DNA from: Nocardioides sp. Root190
GTDB lineage: Bacteria; Actinomycetota; Actinomycetes; Propionibacteriales; Nocardioidaceae
Direction of reading: 5' to 3'
DNA: 64,000 nt
NCBI RefSeq assembly: GCF_001428565.1
Contig: NZ_LMIA01000014.1
Coordinates: 38,951 to 102,950, forward strand
The notes under the pieces are model-generated. The model was given only the letters and a program-made list of their open reading frames with translations. It made no database searches and was not told the DNA's origin. The position numbers and the translations under genes were made by a program. This document shows, piece after piece, positions 34,454 through 43,474 of the stretch. Positions within the stretch are counted from its first letter, which is position 1, and every line of letters starts with the position of its first letter.

Positions 34454-35805
34454 GGACGATGTCGAAGAGGTCGAACACGTCGAAGACGTCGAAGACGTCG
34501 AGGAGAAGGAGCGCCGTGAAGCGCGGACCGCGTCGTCCCCGCCTGACGACGCTGCAGCTGGGCAAGATCTTCGTGGCGGTGGCGGCCGTGTCCGGCGCGC
34601 TGCTGTTCCAGAAGGCACAGCTCGCCGCGATGCTGCGACCGGGCGACACCGTCCAGATCCAGTTCACCGAGGCGCACCGGCTGCGCAGCGCCGTGTCGGA
34701 CGTGAAGATGTCCGGGGTCGAGGTCGGCATCGTCCGGTCCATCGAGGACGAGAACGGGCTGACCACGGTCGAGGTCAAGGTCGACGGTGATGCGCGCAAG
34801 GCCATGGGTACGGCGCCGTCGGCGCGGGTCCGGCCGACCACGTTGCTCGGTGGCAACTACTACCTCGAGATCATCCCCGGTGGCCGTCGTGGCGAGTTCA
34901 AGGGAACGATCCCCGTCGAGCGGACCCAGCTGCCGGTCGAGCTGGACGGCGTCGCCAGCGCCTTCGCCGCGGACGCCCGCACGGGTGTCCGCAGCAGCAC
35001 CAAGGCCCTCGACGCAACGCTCGAGGCCGACGGCACCCGCGCGCTGCGGGACCTGCTCGAGTCGGCGCCCGGAACGCTGCGCTCAACCGACGAGGTGCTG
35101 CGTGCGTTGCAGGGAACCCAGCCTGATCGCGACCTCTCCGCCCTGGTCGACGGCGGCGAGAACGCCTCGACCGTCCTCTCCTCGGAGAACGTCCGTCTCG
35201 GCGAGACCGTCGAGGACCTCGCCACGACCGCGGAGGTGCTCGACGGGCGCCGCAACGACATCGCCGAGGCGGCCCGCACGATGCCCTCGAGCCTCGATGA
35301 GACGGCCACCCTGCTGGACAGCCTCGACGGTGTCCTGACCTCGCTCGAGGACACCGCGGACCCGGCGCGTCCGGCGGTCCAGGAGCTGTCGCGCCTGCTC
35401 GAGCAGGCCGACCCGGTCCTGGCCCGGGCCCGGCCGGTCGTCCGCGACCTGCGCGGAGTCCTCCGTGACGCCAGGCCGCTGGTGACGACGCTGATCCCGA
35501 TCAGCCGTGACCTCGACGCGACGGTCGACAACCTGCAGGGACCGGTGCTCGACCGGGTGAACGGTCCGGTGCTGGAACAGCTGATGTCGCCGTGGCACGG
35601 CACGGGTGAGTACGCCGGTGGCGGCGCCGACCGGCCGCTCTACAAGGAGACGGGCTACATGTTCTCCAACCTGGCCCAGGCCAACATGACCGACGAGAAC
35701 GGCTCGATGGTCTCCTTCCTCCCCGGCGTCGGTCCCGGCTCGCTCGCCGGTCTGCCGATCAGCCTCGAACAACTGATCAACGCTGTCGTGAAGGGGGAGC
35801 GGTGA
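34450..35805 (+). CDS. mceD: Mce-family protein D (MlaD domain)
   Basis: A 451-residue Mce subunit. It has an unusual basic, low-complexity start (SKTSKTSRRRSAVKRGPRRP, encoded by a tcgaagacg repeat), then a membrane helix about 37-52 and the MCE domain about 60-140 (AHRLRSAVSDVKMSGVEVGIV). The GTG at 34450 overlaps the upstream stop; an ATG at 34459 is the alternative. The tail differs from A-C (YMFSNLAQANMTDENGSMVS). Confidence 0.9.
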   Translation: MRTMSKRSNTSKTSKTSRRRSAVKRGPRRPRLTTLQLGKIFVAVAAVSGALLFQKAQLAAMLRPGDTVQIQFTEAHRLRSAVSDVKMSGVEVGIVRSIEDENGLTTVEVKVDGDARKAMGTAPSARVRPTTLLGGNYYLEIIPGGRRGEFKGTIPVERTQLPVELDGVASAFAADARTGVRSSTKALDATLEADGTRALRDLLESAPGTLRSTDEVLRALQGTQPDRDLSALVDGGENASTVLSSENVRLGETVEDLATTAEVLDGRRNDIAEAARTMPSSLDETATLLDSLDGVLTSLEDTADPARPAVQELSRLLEQADPVLARARPVVRDLRGVLRDARPLVTTLIPISRDLDATVDNLQGPVLDRVNGPVLEQLMSPWHGTGEYAGGGADRPLYKETGYMFSNLAQANMTDENGSMVSFLPGVGPGSLAGLPISLEQLINAVVKGER

Positions 35806-37022
35806 TGAAGCGCTCACTGACCAAGTTCTGGGAGCGGGCCCGCAGCGAGCCCGGCCTCGGTCGCAACCTGATCGCCTACGCCGTCCTGGTGGCGCTCGGC
35901 ACGACCGTCGGCGGGTACTTCCTCGCGAACCAGCGGTTCAACCCGCCGTGGGAGGACCGCTACACGCTCTACGTCGAGCTCGACGAGGCGGCCGGCATCA
36001 GCCCCGGCAACGGCCAGGAGGTCCGGATCGCGGGGGTCCAGGTGGGCGACATCCGCTCGGCCGGCATCACCGACGAGGGCATGGCACGCCTGGAGCTGCG
36101 CATCGACAACGGCCAGGTCGTGCGCGACGACGCGCAGCTGCTGCTGCGGCCCAAGAGCCCGCTCAACGACATGTACATCGAGATCAGCCCCGGGACGGCG
36201 GACGCACCGGCCCTCGAGGACGGCGACACCATCACGGCCGACCGGACGGTCTCGCCGATCCAGGTCGACGACGTGCTCGCCCACCTCGACTCGAACACCC
36301 AGGCCGCGATGAGCTCGCTGTTCGCCGAGTCGGACGTGGCGCTGGTCAACGCGCCGAAGAAGCTGCCCGCCGGCCTCGACCGGACCAACGAGCTCCTCGT
36401 GGAGCTCGCGCCGGTCATGGAGCGGCTGGAGACCCGGCGCAAGAGCCTGGCCCGCCTGGTCAACGCCCTGGCCGACGTCTCCGAGGCCGCCGGCAAGAAC
36501 GACGTACGGCTGGAGCGGATGGCGACGTCGCTGAACCTCACCCTCGGCACGCTGTCGGGGGAGCGCGAGAACCTCGACGCCACCCTGGCCCAGCTCCCCG
36601 AGCTGTCGCGTGAGCTGCGCTCGACGTCGAGCAGTGTGGTGCGCCTGGCGAACCAGCTCGACCCGACGCTGGCCAACGTCCGCAAGGCCAGCGACGAGCT
36701 GCCCGGGGCGCTGAAGAGCTTCAACGGCAGCGTCGACGAGCTGGACGACTTCATCCGCGAGGCCGAGCCGGTGCTGGACAAGGCCGGTCCGGTGGTCAGT
36801 GATCTCCGGGCCGTGGCGCCCGACCTGCGCACCATCGCGGGCGACCTGCGTCCGCTGAGCGCGGACGCCCGACCGCTGACCCAGATGCTCGTGCCGCGAC
36901 TCGACGACGTCGCTGCCTTCGTCTACAACACGAACTCGGTCGTCAGCCTCCGCGACGCCAACCGCGGGATCCTGCGAGGGCTCTTCCAGCTCTCGCCCGA
37001 GACGATCGGAGGGCTGGGCTGA
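35802..37022 (+). CDS. mceE: Mce-family protein E (MlaD domain)
   Basis: A 406-residue Mce subunit. Membrane helix at about residues 22-40 and MCE domain about 55-130 (DEAAGISPGNGQEVRIAGVQ). In mycobacteria the fifth mce gene encodes a lipoprotein (LprK type); here no lipobox cysteine is present, so it is anchored by a helix like its paralogues. It starts at GTG 35802 or ATG 35805, both overlapping the previous stop, and ends overlapping the next ATG. Confidence 0.9.
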   Translation: MMKRSLTKFWERARSEPGLGRNLIAYAVLVALGTTVGGYFLANQRFNPPWEDRYTLYVELDEAAGISPGNGQEVRIAGVQVGDIRSAGITDEGMARLELRIDNGQVVRDDAQLLLRPKSPLNDMYIEISPGTADAPALEDGDTITADRTVSPIQVDDVLAHLDSNTQAAMSSLFAESDVALVNAPKKLPAGLDRTNELLVELAPVMERLETRRKSLARLVNALADVSEAAGKNDVRLERMATSLNLTLGTLSGERENLDATLAQLPELSRELRSTSSSVVRLANQLDPTLANVRKASDELPGALKSFNGSVDELDDFIREAEPVLDKAGPVVSDLRAVAPDLRTIAGDLRPLSADARPLTQMLVPRLDDVAAFVYNTNSVVSLRDANRGILRGLFQLSPETIGGLG

Positions 37023-38311
37023 TGCGCATTCCGTACCAGAGCGTGCCGAAGCTGCGTGGACTCGTGCTCGTGGCCTTCCTCGCCGTGTGCGCGACGGTCT
37101 TCAGCTTCCTGTGGCTCCAGGCCGGCGGCAAGCTCCCGCTGCTCTCCAAGGCCGGCTACCAGGTGACGGTGCCGTACGACGACATCGACAACCTCGTCTT
37201 CCAGTCCGACGTCCGCATCGCGGGTGTCGAGGTGGGCGCGATCGAGCGGATCGAGATCAAGGACGACAAGGCGATGGTCACCCTCGACCTCGACCCCGAG
37301 GCCGTTCCCCTCCACGAGGGCGCGATCATCACGGTCCGCAACAAGACGATGATCGAGGAGACCTATCTCGAGATCGTCGACGGTGACGGCGCGGCCTACG
37401 CCGACGGGGCCACGCTTCCCGCGAGTGTCGCCCGGGGCAGCGTCCAGCTCAACGACGTCCTGACCAGCCTCGACGCGACCACCCGCAAGGACCTCTCGGC
37501 CCTGATCCGCTCCGGCGGGGCCGCGACGAAGGACACCCGGGAGGACGTCGACGCCGTCCTCACCGGGCTCGGCGACCTGGGCGAGAACTCGGGCGCGCTC
37601 GAGGCGCTCGCCGCACAGTCGGAGGACCTGCGCTCGCTGGTGCAGTCCTCGACGACGGTCCTCGACGCCCTCGACACCCAGCAGGGTCGGATCGTGGACC
37701 TGACCCGCGACGCGCAGACCCTCACGGCCGTGACGGCCGGGCACGAGGACGACGTCAAGGCGATCATGCGGGCCCTGCCCTCGTTGCTCGTCTCGACCGA
37801 GCGGGCCAGCGACAGCCTCGCCACGCTGACCTCGCCGCTGGGCACGGTGTCGCGCAACCTCCGCGCGGCCTCGCCGGACCTCAGCGCCGCGCTGCTGGAG
37901 CTGCCGGCCACGACCGAGGACCTGCGCGGGATGCTGCCCTCGCTGGACACGACGCTCGACCGGGCGCCGGCCACGCTGACCAGGCTGAGCCCGATGCAGA
38001 AGGCCACCAGCCCGCTGCTGGAGACGCTCCAGGTCAACGTCGCCGACCTCAACCCGATGCTCGCCTACCTCAAGCCGTACGGCCGTGACCTGGTCTCCTA
38101 CTGGACGAACTTCATCGGCTTCGTCGGGTCCTCGGACCAGAACGGGCCGATCGCACGGGTCAAGCCGATCCTGGGGTTGAGCTCGCTGAACCTCCCGGTC
38201 GGCGCCAGCCCGACGACGATGTACAACCCCTACCCGGCGCCGGGCACCCACAACGACCCGGCCGAGTTCACCGGCGAGTACCCGCGAATCACCGAGGACC
38301 CGATCCCGTAA
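37022..38311 (+). CDS. mceF: Mce-family protein F (MlaD domain)
   Basis: A 429-residue sixth Mce subunit. Membrane helix about 12-30, MCE domain about 40-120 (DDIDNLVFQSDVRIAGVEVG), long helical part, and tail SSDQNGPIARVKPILGLSS, related to those of MceA and MceC. Its last base is shared with the ATG of the RND-type transporter gene. With A-E it should build the channel across the envelope. Confidence 0.9.
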   Translation: MRIPYQSVPKLRGLVLVAFLAVCATVFSFLWLQAGGKLPLLSKAGYQVTVPYDDIDNLVFQSDVRIAGVEVGAIERIEIKDDKAMVTLDLDPEAVPLHEGAIITVRNKTMIEETYLEIVDGDGAAYADGATLPASVARGSVQLNDVLTSLDATTRKDLSALIRSGGAATKDTREDVDAVLTGLGDLGENSGALEALAAQSEDLRSLVQSSTTVLDALDTQQGRIVDLTRDAQTLTAVTAGHEDDVKAIMRALPSLLVSTERASDSLATLTSPLGTVSRNLRAASPDLSAALLELPATTEDLRGMLPSLDTTLDRAPATLTRLSPMQKATSPLLETLQVNVADLNPMLAYLKPYGRDLVSYWTNFIGFVGSSDQNGPIARVKPILGLSSLNLPVGASPTTMYNPYPAPGTHNDPAEFTGEYPRITEDPIP

Positions 38312-40614
38312 TGCGCACCTTCCGCGCCCTGAGGACACCGCGGCCACGCTACCTGCCTGGCGTGGCCGCGGCCCTCGGCGTGCTCGCGCTGATCGTGGTC
38401 GGGCTGCTGCGCGTCGAGGTCGAGACGGGCGTCGACGAGTTCGTCCCCCGTGACGACCGGGTGGTCCGGGCGACCGCCGCGATGGCCGAGCAGTTCGGGG
38501 GCGACCCGATCGTCGTGCTCCTCGAATCGGCGCAGGCGGGACAGCTGCTCCTCAAGGACAACCTCCCGGCGCTGCTCCAGCTCGAGGGGGAGCTGGCCGC
38601 ACTGCCACACGTGAAGGCGGTCTACGGTCCCGGCACGGTGCTGAACCAGATCGCCGGCCAGGCGCAGGACCTGCTCGCCGAGCTGGGCGGCTACCGGGAC
38701 GGGCTGCGGGCCAAGGCCGAGAACGATGCCCGGGAGGCCGGGGGAACGGCGAAGGAGGTCGAGGCGGCTGGCAGCCGTGCGACCCGCGGGTTCGACGAGC
38801 GCTACTCCGCCTTGCTCTCCCGCGGCATGCCCGGCGGTCTCCCGACGCTGCACAACCAGACGTTCGTCAACCGGGTGATCTTCAACGACGAGGGTGATCC
38901 TCGCCCCCAGTGGGACTTCCTCGTGCCCCGACCCGACGCCGTCGCGGTGCTGGTCCGGCCCGATCCGTCCCTGGCCCAGAGCGACACGGAGGACCTCGTC
39001 GCCGCGGTCGAGGCCGCGGTCGACGACAGCGCCGTCGACACCCGTCGTACGACGGTCACCGGCATCCCTGCCGTGGTCGCGGCGCTGGGCGAGCAGGTCC
39101 GCCACGAGGTCCCGCTCCTCGGCGGGGTCGCCGTGCTGGCGGTGGGCGCGTGGTTCCTCCTGACCAGCTGGACCCGTCGCCGCCTGCGCCTGCTGCCCCT
39201 CGCCGCGACACTGCTCGGCACCGGCGCCACCCTCTCGGTGGCCGGCTGGGTCGGTCGTCCGCTGGCGCTCACGGCGGTCGCCTTCCTGCCGGTCCTGCTG
39301 GGGATCGGCTCCGACTTCATGACCTACCTGCACCGTGGTGCCGGGCGTCGTACGGTCGTGGCCGCGGCCCTGGCTTCTGCAGCCGGCTTCGGTGCGCTCG
39401 CCGTCGCGCCGGTGCCCGCGGTCGCCGACCTCGGGATCAGCCTCGCGATCGGCCTCGTCGTCACCGTCCTGGCCTCCCTGGCCGTGCACCGCTGGGGTCC
39501 GCAGGAGGTCGCCGAGGAGATCGTTCCCCTGCCCGCCCCCGTGCGTCGGGGACGCACGATCCGGCGCCGGGACCGTCGCCTGCTGTTGCTGGTCCCGGTG
39601 GTCGGTGCCGCCGTCGGCTGGGCGCTGTTCCCCTCGCTCACCATGCAGTCCGACTTCACCGCCCTCGCGGACGGTCTGGGGGAGTACGACGATGCGCGTG
39701 ACGTCGAGCGGGTGATCGGCGCCTCGGGCGAGGTCGCGCTCGTCGTACGCGGCGACGACGTGCTCGACGCCGAGACGTTCGCATGGATGAGCGAGACCCG
39801 ACGCGACGTGATCGCGCGGCACGGCGACGAGCTCAGTGCTGTCCTCTCGCCCGCGGACGTGCTGTCCTTCCTCGGGACCGAGCCGGAGCCGTCCGAGGTC
39901 GACGCGGCACTGCGGCTGCTGCCGGGCTACCTCGCATCGAGCGTGGTCAGCGACGACCGTCAGATGGCCGTGATGACCTACGGCGTGGATCTGCGCGACG
40001 TGGAGCGTCTGGCGACGCTGCGCGACTACCTCGAGGAGGTCGCGGCGAGCGCCCCGGCGGGCGTCGAGGTCGATGTCGCCGGACTGCCGATGGTCGCGGT
40101 CTCCGCCCAGGAGGCGATGGACGACGAGCGACTGCTCGGTGCCCTGCTGGGCATCGGCGCCGCCGGCATCGCCCTGCTCCTCCTGCTCCGTGACCACAAG
40201 GTCGCGCTGGTCGCCATGATGTCGGCCGCTCTCGCCTCGGGACTGGTCGCGCTGGGGATCGCCGTCACCGGGGCCACGCTGACCCCGATGACCGCCGGCC
40301 TGGGCTCACTGACCGCGGCGGTGGCGTGCGAGTTCACGGTGCTGTTGGCCCTCGGGCAGCGACGCGGTGATCCGCGGATCGGCCGCGCGGTGGACCTCGC
40401 CGCCGCCGCATCGGCCACCGGGTACGCCGTGCTCGTCCTCTCCGACCTCGGGCTCATCCAGGGCTTCGGACTGCTGCTCGCCCTCACCGTGGCCGTGGCG
40501 CTGGGTGTCTCCCGCCTGCTGGTGTGGGCCTTGTTGCCCGAAGCGGTCGAGCAGCCGGAGGACGAGAGCGCCGAGGCGGCCGTTCCCGAGGTCAAGATCC
40601 TGGAGAAGGTGTGA
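38311..40614 (+). CDS. MMPL/HAE3-family RND transporter
   Basis: A 767-residue polytopic transporter of the hydrophobe/amphiphile efflux-3 type, related to mycobacterial MmpL. The first membrane helix (about 14-30) is followed by a large extracytoplasmic loop (PRDDRVVRATAAMAEQFGGD), then helix blocks such as LGIGSDFMTYLHRGAG and GLGSLTAAVACEFTVLLALG with the charged residues of the proton relay. The second loop starts near residue 445. It is translationally coupled to MceF upstream and to the foldase gene downstream. It likely moves lipids together with the Mce system. Confidence 0.9.
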   Translation: MRTFRALRTPRPRYLPGVAAALGVLALIVVGLLRVEVETGVDEFVPRDDRVVRATAAMAEQFGGDPIVVLLESAQAGQLLLKDNLPALLQLEGELAALPHVKAVYGPGTVLNQIAGQAQDLLAELGGYRDGLRAKAENDAREAGGTAKEVEAAGSRATRGFDERYSALLSRGMPGGLPTLHNQTFVNRVIFNDEGDPRPQWDFLVPRPDAVAVLVRPDPSLAQSDTEDLVAAVEAAVDDSAVDTRRTTVTGIPAVVAALGEQVRHEVPLLGGVAVLAVGAWFLLTSWTRRRLRLLPLAATLLGTGATLSVAGWVGRPLALTAVAFLPVLLGIGSDFMTYLHRGAGRRTVVAAALASAAGFGALAVAPVPAVADLGISLAIGLVVTVLASLAVHRWGPQEVAEEIVPLPAPVRRGRTIRRRDRRLLLLVPVVGAAVGWALFPSLTMQSDFTALADGLGEYDDARDVERVIGASGEVALVVRGDDVLDAETFAWMSETRRDVIARHGDELSAVLSPADVLSFLGTEPEPSEVDAALRLLPGYLASSVVSDDRQMAVMTYGVDLRDVERLATLRDYLEEVAASAPAGVEVDVAGLPMVAVSAQEAMDDERLLGALLGIGAAGIALLLLLRDHKVALVAMMSAALASGLVALGIAVTGATLTPMTAGLGSLTAAVACEFTVLLALGQRRGDPRIGRAVDLAAAASATGYAVLVLSDLGLIQGFGLLLALTVAVALGVSRLLVWALLPEAVEQPEDESAEAAVPEVKILEKV

Positions 40615-41633
40615 TGAAGCAGAAGGTCCTCATCGCGGTCGCCGTGCTGGCCGTCGTCACCGCCGGACTGCTGGTCTGGCGTCCCTGGGCCGACGAGGCA
40701 CCGGACGGGACCGCCTTCCGTGTCGGCGAGGACGTCGTGAGCATCGACGACCTCGACGCCCGCAACGATTCGCTGCGCGCCCTCTACGGCATCCAGGAGC
40801 CGCTCGGCGACGAGGGCCTCGACGACTTCCGCCGCCAGGCAGCGAAGTCGATGGCGATCAGCCTGGTCCTGGACGGTGCGGTGGACGATGCCGGGATCGA
40901 GGTGTCCCAGGCCGAGGTGGACGAGGCGGTCACCGCCTTCGTCGCCAGCAGGTTCGAGGGCGATCGGGACCAGTTCCTCGACTCCTTGGGCAACGTGAAC
41001 ACCTCCGAGGACGCCGTCATCGAGGAGGTACGACGCCAGCTCGAGCTCCGTGCGCTCCTCGCCGAGGTCTCCGGCGAGGTCACCGTGAGCGACGCCGACG
41101 TGGCGGTCGCCTTCGAGGAGCGCAAGGCCGACCTCGGCACGCCGGAACGGCGCGTCATCAGCAACATCGTCGTCGAGAGCCGGGCCGAGGGCCAGGAGGT
41201 GCGGACCGAGCTCGACGGCGGCGCCGACGTCGTGGCCCTGGCCCGCCGGGTGAGCATCGACGCGGCGACCCGCGAGAAGGGCGGCGACCTCGGGGCGGTG
41301 TCCCGAGCCGACCTGCTGCCGGACGTCGCCGACGCGGTCTTCCGCACCGGAGCCGGCAAGGCCTACGGCCCGGTGGAGGGCACCCAGGGCTGGAACGTCG
41401 GGGTCGTCAGCCGCGTGCAGCAGCCCGCCGCTGCGACGCTCGCCGGCGTGCGCGAGGACCTCCGTGCCGTGCTCGTGTCGGAGCGGACCCAGGCGATCTG
41501 GAGCGAGTGGCTCGCCGGCGAGCTGCGGGAGGCCGACATCCGCTACGAGGCGGCCTACCGGCCCAGCGACCCCTACGACATCACCTCGTGGGAGCAGCCT
41601 CTCGGGACCGACCAGGCGGGAGCCGACAAGTGA
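40614..41633 (+). CDS. SurA/PrsA-like peptidyl-prolyl isomerase
   Basis: A 339-residue exported foldase. The N-terminal helix (residues 4-20) acts as a membrane anchor; no lipobox is seen. SurA_N-like helices cover about residues 40-165 and a parvulin domain about 176-275, with RRVISNIVVES and KGGDLGAVSRADLLPDVADA characteristic of parvulins. It may help fold Mce or MMPL loops. The ATG at 40614 overlaps the upstream stop, with GTG 40611 possible. Confidence 0.85.
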   Translation: MKQKVLIAVAVLAVVTAGLLVWRPWADEAPDGTAFRVGEDVVSIDDLDARNDSLRALYGIQEPLGDEGLDDFRRQAAKSMAISLVLDGAVDDAGIEVSQAEVDEAVTAFVASRFEGDRDQFLDSLGNVNTSEDAVIEEVRRQLELRALLAEVSGEVTVSDADVAVAFEERKADLGTPERRVISNIVVESRAEGQEVRTELDGGADVVALARRVSIDAATREKGGDLGAVSRADLLPDVADAVFRTGAGKAYGPVEGTQGWNVGVVSRVQQPAAATLAGVREDLRAVLVSERTQAIWSEWLAGELREADIRYEAAYRPSDPYDITSWEQPLGTDQAGADK

Positions 41634-41851
41634 GCAGCGTCCTCGATGCCCTGACCTGCCTGGTGATCGGCGTTTTCCTCTTCACCCTCGGCGCCTGGGG
41701 GAGGTCGCACGTCTCGACCCTCGTCGTCGACGCCATCCAGGGCGAGGAGCGGCTGCAACGGATCGCGGTCCTGAAGCGGGGCGCGACCACCTGTCAGGTG
41801 GTGGCCGGTGTGTTCGTCGTCGTCGCGTTCTTCCTGCTCGCCACCCGCTGA
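41630..41851 (+). CDS. small two-helix membrane protein
   Basis: A 73-residue protein beginning at GTG 41630, overlapping the foldase stop by 4 bases. Two hydrophobic segments (LTCLVIGVFLFTLGAWG and CQVVAGVFVVVAFFLLATR) flank a charged loop. I recognise no family, but coupling to the mce operon suggests a role in the importer. It is convergent with the FAD oxidoreductase, 11 bp away. Confidence 0.75.
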   Translation: MSSVLDALTCLVIGVFLFTLGAWGRSHVSTLVVDAIQGEERLQRIAVLKRGATTCQVVAGVFVVVAFFLLATR

Positions 41852-41862
41852 CCCGCCGGGGC

Positions 41863-43275
41863 TCAGCCCAGGCGGAGGTCGCGGATCGCGAGCTGGGCGG
41901 CGCGGTAGCCGACCATGCCGTGCGCACCGGGGCCCGGAGGGGCGGCGGCGGAGCACAGGTAGACGCCGGGAACGCCCGTCCGGTAGGGATTGCGGCCCGG
42001 ACGAGGTCCGAACAGCAGGGCCCCGGGCGTCTTCGACCCGGTGAGGATGTCCCCGGAGACGTAGTTGGCGTTGAAGGCCGTGAACTGGGCGGGGCTGGTG
42101 ACGTGCTGGTCCACGATCCGCTCCCGGAAGCCCGGCGCGAAGCGTTCGACCTGGGCGATGACGGCTTCGGTGGCGTCCCCGTCGTACCCGGCCGGCACGT
42201 GGGCGTAGCTGTAGACGGGGTGCACGTTCCCGCGGGAGCGGGAGGGATCGGCGAGGTACTGCTGGGCGAGCAGGACGAAGGGCCGCACCGGGAGCCGGCC
42301 CGCGGCGATGGTCTTCTCGTTGGCGATGATCTCCTCGGCGCCGCCGGAGAGATGGACGGTGCCCGCACGGCCGACGTCGGGATCGCGCCACGGGATGCCG
42401 CCCTCGACGGCGAAGTCGACCTTGAAGGCCGCCGGGCCGTAGCGGTACCTGCGGTACGAGCGGCGGGTGCCTGCGGGCAGCTGGTCGCCGTACAGGTCGA
42501 GCGCCGCGGTGGGGGAGAGGTTCAGCAGCACGGCGTCCGCGCGTGGCAGCTGCGTGAGCGAGGTGACGCGCACCCCGGTCTCGATCTTGCCGCCCGCCTC
42601 GACCAGCGCCGAGGCCATCGCGGTGGAGATCGACTGGGTGCCGCCGACGGCGACGGCCCAGCCGTCGTGGTGACCGGCGGTCAGGATGCCCACGCCGATC
42701 GCGGAGGAGACGACCTCGGTCAACGGCCGCATCGCGTGCGCCGTCGTACCCAGGAACAGGGCGCGTGCCTTCTCGGTGCGGAAGTACCGCGCGAGCAGCG
42801 CCGCCGGCAGGACGGTCGGCGCGCCGAAGCGGCCCATCAGCAGGGGGTGACGGGGGACGTGCACCACGGGGCCGAGGATGTCCGGCGCGAGCCGGTCGTA
42901 GGCACGCGACGGCGACCCGAACAGTCGCTGCCAGCGACGGCCGTCCGCGCCCAGCCCGGCGGCGGTCTCCTCGAGGGAGCGGTGCAACAGGCCTGCCGGA
43001 CCCTCGTCGAGCGGGTGGGCGGCGTCGATCTCCGGCCACGCCCACGCCAGCCCGTGCGCGTCCAGGCCCGCCATCGCCGGCGACTGGTGCGCCATCGGGT
43101 GGATGGCTGCGCAGTGGTCGACGAGCATCCCGTCGCCGAACGGCTGGACCGTCCGCGTGCCGCCCCCGATCTCGTCGTTCGCCTCGAGAACGGTCACATC
43201 GGCCCCGGCCCGGGCCAGGGTCAGTGCAGCAGCAAGCCCGTTGGGGCCGCTGCCGATCACGATCACGTCAGCCAT
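41863..43275 (-). CDS. phytoene desaturase-like FAD oxidoreductase
   Basis: A 470-residue flavoprotein of the CrtI/phytoene dehydrogenase-like family. The FAD motif VIGSGPNGLAAALTLARAG lies at residues 6-24, followed by VLEANDEIGGGTRT. The C-terminus has LCSAAAPPGPGAHGMVGYRA, the conserved end of the family. No phytoene synthase or other crt gene is near, so it is more likely a general lipid or isoprenoid oxidoreductase, common in actinobacteria. It follows a 22-bp-period repeat. Confidence 0.85.
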   Translation of the reverse strand: MADVIVIGSGPNGLAAALTLARAGADVTVLEANDEIGGGTRTVQPFGDGMLVDHCAAIHPMAHQSPAMAGLDAHGLAWAWPEIDAAHPLDEGPAGLLHRSLEETAAGLGADGRRWQRLFGSPSRAYDRLAPDILGPVVHVPRHPLLMGRFGAPTVLPAALLARYFRTEKARALFLGTTAHAMRPLTEVVSSAIGVGILTAGHHDGWAVAVGGTQSISTAMASALVEAGGKIETGVRVTSLTQLPRADAVLLNLSPTAALDLYGDQLPAGTRRSYRRYRYGPAAFKVDFAVEGGIPWRDPDVGRAGTVHLSGGAEEIIANEKTIAAGRLPVRPFVLLAQQYLADPSRSRGNVHPVYSYAHVPAGYDGDATEAVIAQVERFAPGFRERIVDQHVTSPAQFTAFNANYVSGDILTGSKTPGALLFGPRPGRNPYRTGVPGVYLCSAAAPPGPGAHGMVGYRAAQLAIRDLRLG

Positions 43276-43376
43276 GACACGAACCTACGGTGCGGGCGAG
43301 GGCCGGTGCATGGGCCGGCGCGATGGACTTCGTCGGTGGGTGTGGTCGCCGCGCACAAATCCGCCGCTCCCGTTGT

Positions 43377-43442
43377 CCCGCGAAGTGCGCGTGCTTCTCC
43401 CGCGAAGTGCGCCGTTTTCTCCACCGAGGTGCGTGGTCCTCT
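43377..43442 (+). repeat. three tandem 22-bp units (CGAAGTGCG family)
   Basis: Three consecutive 22-bp units (43377, 43399, 43421) share the pattern CCnCCGAAGTGCGnGnTTTTCT, with the first two carrying GCGAAGTGCGC. The same unit appears six times at 57372-57514. No spacer sequences exist, so it is not a CRISPR array. It lies between the PucR gene's 3' end and the FAD oxidoreductase. Confidence 0.8.
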
Positions 43443-43474
43443 CCGTCACCCGGTGACCAGCCGCGCTCGCGCCG

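Noticed and set aside
38230-40197. 655-codon minus-strand frame opposite the MMPL gene
   Set aside because: Low-complexity Arg/Gly/Gln-rich antisense shadow of the MMPL coding sequence.
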